Source: Streptomyces luomodiensis (lineage in GTDB: Bacteria; Actinomycetota; Actinomycetes; Streptomycetales; Streptomycetaceae). From it: a DNA stretch of 64,000 bases. The notes under the pieces were generated by a model, which worked only from the letters and a program-made list of their open reading frames with translations, was not told the DNA's origin and ran no database searches. Positions 59,117-64,000 of this stretch are shown piece after piece; the stretch's first letter is position 1; each line of letters begins with the position of its first letter. The translations under genes and the position numbers were made by a program. The stretch lies in the NCBI RefSeq assembly GCF_031679605.1, contig NZ_CP117522.1:2418001-2482000 (forward strand), written 5' to 3'.

Positions 59117-59829
59117 GCCGCGGTCCGCTTCTCCTCGACGAGGGTGACGACGCACTCGACGACCTGGTCGAGGGTGAGGTCGGAGGTGTCCACCTCGACC
59201 GCGTCGTCCGCCTTGGCGAGCGGTGATGTCTTACGGCCGGAGTCCAGGGCGTCCCGCTTGGCCAGCGCGGCCTGGGTGGCGGCCAGGTCGCTGGCCTCCT
59301 TGCCCTTCAGCTCGCCGTTGCGGCGGGCCGCCCGGACCTCCGGGGAGGCGGTCAGGAAGATCTTGAGGTCGGCGTCCGGGAGGACCGTGGTGCCGATGTC
59401 CCGGCCCTCGACCACGATGCCGCGCGGCGCCTCGGCGGCGATGGTCCGCTGCAGCTCGGTGATCACGGCCCGCACCTCGGGCACCGCGCTGACCGCGCTG
59501 ACCCGCGAGGTGACCTCCTGGGTGCGGATCGGCCCGGAGACGTCGGTGCCGTCGACGGTGATCGTCGGGGCGGCCGGGTCGGTGCCGGAGACGATGGTGG
59601 GCTTGGCGGCGGCGTCGGCCACGGCGGCGGCGTCCTCGACGTCGATGCCGTTGGTCACCATCCACCAGGTGATCGCCCGGTACTGGGCGCCGGTGTCCAG
59701 GTAGCCCAGGCCCAGCTTGGCGGCGACGGCCTTCGAGGTACTGGACTTGCCCGTGCCTGCGGGGCCGTCGATCGCGACAATCACTGCTGCCGGGGCGGTC
59801 CGGGCGGCGGTTTCCACGGTGACAGACAC
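59113..59829 (-). CDS. cmk: Cytidylate kinase
   Basis: A 238-residue (d)CMP kinase: P-loop VAIDGPAGTGKSSTSKAVAA, GLGYLDTGAQYRAITWWMVT, GIVVEGRDIGTTVLPDADLK and the lid RNGELKGKEASDL. It phosphorylates CMP and dCMP. Start GTG 59829; because AAAGG abuts it, the GTG three codons downstream (59820) may be used instead. Confidence 0.96.
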   Translation of the reverse strand: MSVTVETAARTAPAAVIVAIDGPAGTGKSSTSKAVAAKLGLGYLDTGAQYRAITWWMVTNGIDVEDAAAVADAAAKPTIVSGTDPAAPTITVDGTDVSGPIRTQEVTSRVSAVSAVPEVRAVITELQRTIAAEAPRGIVVEGRDIGTTVLPDADLKIFLTASPEVRAARRNGELKGKEASDLAATQAALAKRDALDSGRKTSPLAKADDAVEVDTSDLTLDQVVECVVTLVEEKRTAA

Positions 59830-59962
59830 CTTTCATGTGCACGGGGCTGAGTTGAACGGGGGCAGGTGAGCCTCGGACAAGGTTACTGGCTTCGTCCGGG
59901 CGGCTTCGCACCGCTGGGGGACGGCCCCCGGAGCCGGGGCCTGCGGCGGCCGTCCCGCACCG

Positions 59963-61048
59963 CTACTGCCGGATGGACCAGCCCCGCTCCCGCAGCGCCT
60001 TGGTGAGCGCCGGGGCCGCCGAGGGCTCGACCATCAGCTGGATCAGACCGGCCTGCTGTCCGGTGGTGTGCTCGATCCGGACGTCCTCGATGTTGACGCC
60101 CGCCCGGCCCGCGTCGGCGAAGATCCGGGCCAGCTCGCCCGGCTGGTCGCCGATGAGCACCGTCACGGTCTCATAGGCGGCCGAGGCGGCGCCGTGCTTG
60201 CCCGGCACCCGCTCGCGCCCGGCGTTGCCCCGGCGCAGCACGTCCTCGATACCGGCCGCGCCGTGGCCGCGCTTGGCCTCGTCGGCGGACTGGAGCGCGC
60301 GCAGCGCCCGCACCGTCTCGTCGAGGTCGGCGGCGACGGCGGCGAGCACATCGGCGACCGGGCCGGGGTTGGCGGAGAGGATGTCGATCCACATGGCGGG
60401 GTCGGAGGCCGCGATCCGGGTCACGTCGCGGATGCCCTGCCCGCACAGCCGCACGGCCGTCTCATCGGCGTCCCTCAGCCGCGCGGCCACCATGCTGGAC
60501 AGCAGGTGCGGGGTGTGCGAGACGAGCGCCACCGCCCGGTCGTGGGCCTCGTCCTCCATCACCACGGGCACGGCCCGGCACAGCGCGACGAGCTCCAGCG
60601 CCAGGTTGAGCACCTCGATGTCGGTGCCGCCGGTGGGTGTGAGCACCCAGGGCCGTCCCTCGAAGAGGTCGGCGGTGGCGGCCAGCGGCCCGGAGCGCTC
60701 CCGGCCCGCCATCGGATGCGTGCCGATGTAGCGGGTCAGATCGCAGCCGAGGGCCTCCAGCTCACGGCGCGGGCCGCCCTTGACGCTCGCGACGTCCAGG
60801 ACGCCGCGGGCCAGGCCGCGGCGCAGCGCGTCGGCCACCGTGGGGGCCACGTGGGCCGGCGGCACGGCCACGATCGCCAGGTCCACCGGCCCGTCGGGCT
60901 CGCCTTGCGTCCCGGCGCCGAGCGCCTCCGCGGTGCGGGCCTGGTCCGCGTCGTGGTCGGCGAGGTGCACCTGGACCCCGCGGCCGGCCAGGGCCAGCGC
61001 GGCGGAGGTGCCGATCAGGCCGGTGCCGATGACGAGGGCGGTTCTCAT
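59963..61048 (-). CDS. tyrA: Prephenate dehydrogenase with C-terminal ACT domain
   Basis: A 361-residue NAD-dependent enzyme of tyrosine biosynthesis. Rossmann motif ALVIGTGLIGTSAALALAGR; catalytic region RYIGTHPMAGRERSGPLAAT with the conserved His; EAHDRAVALVSHTPHLLSS. Residues about 288-361 form an ACT domain (TVTVLIGDQPGELARIFADA, VNIEDVRIEH) for feedback control. ATG 61048 overlaps the aroH stop by 4 bp. Confidence 0.96.
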   Translation of the reverse strand: MRTALVIGTGLIGTSAALALAGRGVQVHLADHDADQARTAEALGAGTQGEPDGPVDLAIVAVPPAHVAPTVADALRRGLARGVLDVASVKGGPRRELEALGCDLTRYIGTHPMAGRERSGPLAATADLFEGRPWVLTPTGGTDIEVLNLALELVALCRAVPVVMEDEAHDRAVALVSHTPHLLSSMVAARLRDADETAVRLCGQGIRDVTRIAASDPAMWIDILSANPGPVADVLAAVAADLDETVRALRALQSADEAKRGHGAAGIEDVLRRGNAGRERVPGKHGAASAAYETVTVLIGDQPGELARIFADAGRAGVNIEDVRIEHTTGQQAGLIQLMVEPSAAPALTKALRERGWSIRQ

Positions 61049-61407
61049 TGGGCGATGTCCTTGCGGAGGGAGGCGGCGGCGCCGAGGTAGACATGGGCGA
61101 CGTCGGACTTGGGCAGGGGCGTCTCGACATGCGCCAGGATGCGGACGACCCGGGGCATGGCCCCCTCGATGTCCAGCTCCTGGGCGCAGATCAGCGGTAC
61201 GTCGGTGATGCCGAGCTTGCGGGCGGCGACCGCGGGGAAGTCGCTGTGCAGATCGGGGGTGGCGGTGAACCACACGCTGATCAGGTCGTCGGGGTCGAGG
61301 TCGTTGCGCTCCAGGATGGTGGTCAGCAGCTTTGAGACCCGCTCGTGCATGTGCTCCGGCTCGTCCCGCTCCAGCTGGACGGCCCCGCGGACCGCTCGTA
61401 CCGCCAC
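61045..61407 (-). CDS. aroH: Chorismate mutase, AroH class
   Basis: A 120-residue monofunctional chorismate mutase of the trimeric AroH fold: VRAVRGAVQLERDEPEHMHE, DLISVWFTATPDLHSDFPAV, AARKLGITDVPLICAQELDI and ILAHVETPLPKSDVAHVYLG. It converts chorismate to prephenate, the substrate of the next gene's enzyme, with which it is translationally coupled. GTG 61407. The 233-bp gap upstream (61408-61640) contains GAGACGCGACGAGACCG-type short repeats (61516-61561) and no gene. Confidence 0.96.
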   Translation of the reverse strand: MAVRAVRGAVQLERDEPEHMHERVSKLLTTILERNDLDPDDLISVWFTATPDLHSDFPAVAARKLGITDVPLICAQELDIEGAMPRVVRILAHVETPLPKSDVAHVYLGAAASLRKDIAQ

Positions 61408-61640
61408 GTCTCGCTCCCTGTCGCGCTGTGCCCGTCTGCGTCGGGCGCGGCCGCGTCGCGGGCCGCGCTCACGATCAGCCTAACGAGCGGGTCGGACAGA
61501 CTCCCGGGGCGACCGCTGGGCGAGACGCGACGAGACCGGCGAGACGCGACGCGACGAGACCGAACGAGCCGCCGGCGGCCGGGCCGATCAGCGACTCGGG
61601 GGTCGTCAGCGGCTCTTGGACCGTCAGCGGCTCGGGGACC

Positions 61641-62720
61641 TCAGAGGTCGACCTCGCGCATCAGCATGCCGACCTCGGTGTTGGTCAGCCGCCGCAGCCA
61701 GCCGGACTTCTGGTCGCCGAGCGCGATCGGTCCGAAGGCCGTCCGCACCAGCTTGTCGACCGGGAAGCCGGCCTCGGCGAGCATCCGCCGCACGATGTGC
61801 TTGCGGCCCTCGTGCAGGCTCACCTCGACCAGGTAGTTCTTACCGGTGTTCTGCACCACCCGGAAGTGGTCGGCGCGGGCGTAGCCGTCCTCCAGCTGGA
61901 TGCCGTTCTTGAGCCGCTTGCCGAGGTCGCGCGGGAGCGGGCCCTGGATCGCGGCGAGGTAGGTCTTCCTCACGCCGTAGCGGGGGTGGGTGAGGCGGTG
62001 GGCCAGCTCACCGTGGTTGGTGAGCAGGATGATGCCCTCGGTCTCGGTGTCGAGCCGGCCGACGTGGAAGAGCCGGGTCTCGCGGTTGGTCACGTAGTCG
62101 CCCAGGCACTGGCGGCCGTCGGGGTCCTCCATGGTGGAGACGACACCGGCGGGCTTGTTCAGCGCGAAGAAGAGGTACGACTGGGTGGCCACGGTCAGCC
62201 CGTCGACCTTGATCTCGTCCTTCTCGGGATCGACGCGCAGCCCCTGCTCGGTCACGATCTTGCCGTTGACCTCGACCCGAGCCTGGTCGATCAGGTCCTC
62301 ACAGGCACGGCGCGAACCCATACCGGCGCGGGCGAGGACCTTCTGGAGCCGCTCGCCCTCCGGCTCGCCGAAGGTCTTGGGCAGTGTGATCCGCGGCTTG
62401 TCGTGGCGGGCGCGGTTGCGCTCCTCGATCTGCGCGTCGTACTCGCGCGGACGGGCCGGGGCCGACGTCCGGCCACGGCCGCCGCCTGCCTTGGGACCGC
62501 CCTTGGGGCCGCCCTTGGGACCCGCCTTCGGGCCGCCCTTCGGTCCACCCTTGGGACCCGCCTTGGGGCCCGCGCTCGGGCCGCCGCCCACGTCGTAGCG
62601 GCGCTCCTCGGGGCGGGGGCGGCCGGCGCGCTGCTGCTTCTCGTCGCGCCGGTTCCCCGCGCCCCGGTAGTTCTTGCCGCCGCTACCGCTGCCCCTGCTG
62701 TTCCTGCCGCTGCTTCGCAT
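61641..62720 (-). CDS. rluB: 23S rRNA pseudouridine synthase RluB-like, with KGGPK-repeat N-terminus
   Basis: A 359-residue RsuA/RluB-family enzyme. Residues 1-120 are basic and disordered with a repeated AGPKGGPKGGPK tract, probably RNA-binding. An S4 domain follows (GERLQKVLARAGMGSRRACE), then the catalytic domain with FHVGRLDTETEGIILLTNHG (catalytic Asp), LNKPAGVVST and GRKHIVRRMLAEAGFPV. ATG 62720 shares a base with the scpB stop; a GTG at 62723 forming GTGA is also possible. Confidence 0.94.
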   Translation of the reverse strand: MRSSGRNSRGSGSGGKNYRGAGNRRDEKQQRAGRPRPEERRYDVGGGPSAGPKAGPKGGPKGGPKAGPKGGPKGGPKAGGGRGRTSAPARPREYDAQIEERNRARHDKPRITLPKTFGEPEGERLQKVLARAGMGSRRACEDLIDQARVEVNGKIVTEQGLRVDPEKDEIKVDGLTVATQSYLFFALNKPAGVVSTMEDPDGRQCLGDYVTNRETRLFHVGRLDTETEGIILLTNHGELAHRLTHPRYGVRKTYLAAIQGPLPRDLGKRLKNGIQLEDGYARADHFRVVQNTGKNYLVEVSLHEGRKHIVRRMLAEAGFPVDKLVRTAFGPIALGDQKSGWLRRLTNTEVGMLMREVDL

Positions 62721-63400
62721 CACGTTTCCGTCTGAGAGTGGCCGCTGCCGGCTCGGTGTTCTACATCGTCGTGCGCTTCGTCGCCGTCGATGGCATCCGG
62801 ATCGAACGACGGCACGCCCTCCTGGGACTCGCCCTCGACCGCGTCCGCCTCGGGGAGGAACGGCGCGAGCTCCGGAAGCTCCTCCAGGCCCCGCAGGCCC
62901 ATCCGCTCCAGGAAGTAGTTCGTCGTCCTGTACAGGATCGCACCTGTTTCGGGTTCCGTGCCCGCCTCCTCGACCAGACCCCGCTGGAGGAGGGTCCGCA
63001 TCACGCCGTCGCAGTTGACGCCGCGGACGGCCGAGACACGGGAACGGCTGACCGGCTGACGGTACGCGACCACGGCGAGGGTTTCCAAAGCGGCCTGGGT
63101 GAGCCGGGCCTGCTGACCGTCCAGGACGAACCCCTCGACGGCGGCGGCGTAGGCCGGGCGCGTGTAGTAGCGCCAGCCGCCCGCGACCAGCCGCAGCTCG
63201 AAACCGCGGCCCTGTGTCGCGTACTCGTCGGCCAGCTCGCGCAGCGCGTCCGCGACGGCGCGGCGCGGCCGCTCCAGCACCTTGGCGAGGTGCTCCTCGG
63301 TGGCGGGCTCGTCGACGACCATGAGGACGGCCTCCAGGGCGGGCTTGAGGTCCAGCTCGGCGACCCCGGAGAGCCCGGCGGGTGTCCGCTGCTCACTCAA
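62720..63400 (-). CDS. scpB: Segregation and condensation protein ScpB
   Basis: A 226-residue kleisin partner in the SMC condensin complex. Tandem winged helices: LKPALEAVLMVVDEPATEEH, RGFELRLVAGGWRYYTRPAY, LTQAALETLAVVAYRQPVSR, VRGVNCDGVMRTLLQRGLVE, TTNYFLERMGLRGLEELPEL. The C-terminus is acidic. TTG 63400 overlaps the scpA stop (TTGA). Confidence 0.96.
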   Translation of the reverse strand: MSEQRTPAGLSGVAELDLKPALEAVLMVVDEPATEEHLAKVLERPRRAVADALRELADEYATQGRGFELRLVAGGWRYYTRPAYAAAVEGFVLDGQQARLTQAALETLAVVAYRQPVSRSRVSAVRGVNCDGVMRTLLQRGLVEEAGTEPETGAILYRTTNYFLERMGLRGLEELPELAPFLPEADAVEGESQEGVPSFDPDAIDGDEAHDDVEHRAGSGHSQTET

Positions 63401-64000
63401 CTCGGTACCTCCTCCTTCTCGTTCGGGGGCGTGGCCGCCTCCTTACCGGGCGTGGCCGTCTCCTTACCGGGCCCGGCTTCCCGGGGCCGGGCCTTGCCCC
63501 GGGCCTGGGCCTCCTGGTCGAACTCGTCGGTCACCAGCGGCTGCCGCCCCTCCTCGCCCGTCCAGCGGACCATGAGCGACCCGAGCGCCTCCGGCTGGTC
63601 GAGCAGGACCGCGCGCTCCCGGTAGAGCTCCAGGAGCGCCAGGAAACGCGCGACGACCGTAAGGACGTCGGGAGCGTCCTCGGCGAGCGTGCCGAAGGTC
63701 GCCTCCCCCAGCTCCCGCAGCCGTGCGACCACCACCTCCGCCTGCTCCCGGACGCTGACCAGCGGGGTGTGGATGTGGTCGACGTAGACCTGTGGCTTGG
63801 GTTTGGGCTGCATCGCCTTGACGGCCAGCTTGGCGAAGCCCTCGGGGCCGATGCTGATGACGACGTCGGGGAGCAGCTCGGCGTGGTGCGGCTCCAGGCC
63901 GACGGTACGGGGGTGGCGGGTGGCCTCGGCGGCCAGCCGGTCGCTGAAGATGTCCGCGATCCGCTTGTACGCGCGGTACTGGAGCAGCCGGGCGAAGAGC
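63397..64000 (-). CDS. scpA: Segregation and condensation protein ScpA (N-terminus outside window)
   Basis: The C-terminal 200 residues of the SMC kleisin ScpA. Seen: LFARLLQYRAYKRIADIFSD, YVDHIHTPLVSVREQAEVVV, ARFLALLELYRERAVLLDQP, and a disordered Pro/Lys/Glu tail with a repeated GKETATPGKEAATP segment. The frame runs open to the window edge. It is coupled to scpB by a 4-bp overlap. Confidence 0.94.
   Translation of the reverse strand, partial: LFARLLQYRAYKRIADIFSDRLAAEATRHPRTVGLEPHHAELLPDVVISIGPEGFAKLAVKAMQPKPKPQVYVDHIHTPLVSVREQAEVVVARLRELGEATFGTLAEDAPDVLTVVARFLALLELYRERAVLLDQPEALGSLMVRWTGEEGRQPLVTDEFDQEAQARGKARPREAGPGKETATPGKEAATPPNEKEEVPS

Overview
The window is a stretch of high-GC actinobacterial chromosome, almost certainly Streptomyces or a very close relative. 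The evidence is codon use with G/C at nearly every third position, frequent GTG and TTG starts, streptogrisin-type proteases, a subtilisin-inhibitor-like protein, a DUF397/XRE pair, a SepF-like protein, a Streptomyces-type gas-vesicle operon, a LAXTG sortase signal, and the conserved run scpA-scpB-rluB-aroH-tyrA-cmk-plsC-der at the right end. No rRNA or tRNA gene, CRISPR array or complete insertion sequence was seen.

Layout. 1-9.5 kb: the end of a dimethylarginine dimethylaminohydrolase gene with a GntR regulator, an array of 23-bp repeats, a double-GNAT acetyltransferase, a secreted SGNH hydrolase with two FN3 domains, a methyltransferase-Nudix fusion, a second methyltransferase, a VapBC module, an XRE/DUF397 pair, a TauE-like exporter, a Uma2 protein and a frameshifted small gene. 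9.5-16.4 kb: an NRPS-independent siderophore operon on the minus strand (ATP-grasp, two IucA/IucC synthetases, PLP decarboxylase) behind an iron box; its enzyme set matches vibrioferrin pvsA/B/D/E. 16.4-21.2 kb: a fused acyl-CoA carboxyltransferase, a wall-anchored AA10 LPMO, ohrR/ohr and a lipase remnant. 21.2-26.7 kb: an imuB-like/dnaE2 mutagenesis operon behind a LexA-like box. 27-31 kb: an SSI-type inhibitor, two streptogrisin-like proteases and a slipin. 31.3-38.5 kb: a six-gene operon of two LLM monooxygenases, an amino-acid ABC importer and an FAD protein, probably for organosulfur salvage, with a divergent orphan Cys-containing leader peptide. 39-46.9 kb: DUF5685, a SepF-like protein, an acyl-CoA dehydrogenase, an MFS pump, a PIG-V-like mannosyltransferase and a PAP2 phosphatase. 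47-53 kb: an I78 inhibitor, gas-vesicle genes gvpOAFGJLSK and a lone ctaD. 53-56.8 kb: a GT4 glycosyltransferase and hypotheticals. 56.9-64 kb: core genes der to scpA.

A theme of the left half (10-24 kb) is low-complexity tandem repetition inside otherwise ordinary enzymes (decarboxylase, both siderophore synthetases, carboxyltransferase, ImuB, DnaE2). Many operons are tightly coupled by 4-bp start/stop overlaps, which helped to fix several non-ATG starts. All calls come from reading the sequence and translated frames; no database search was run.
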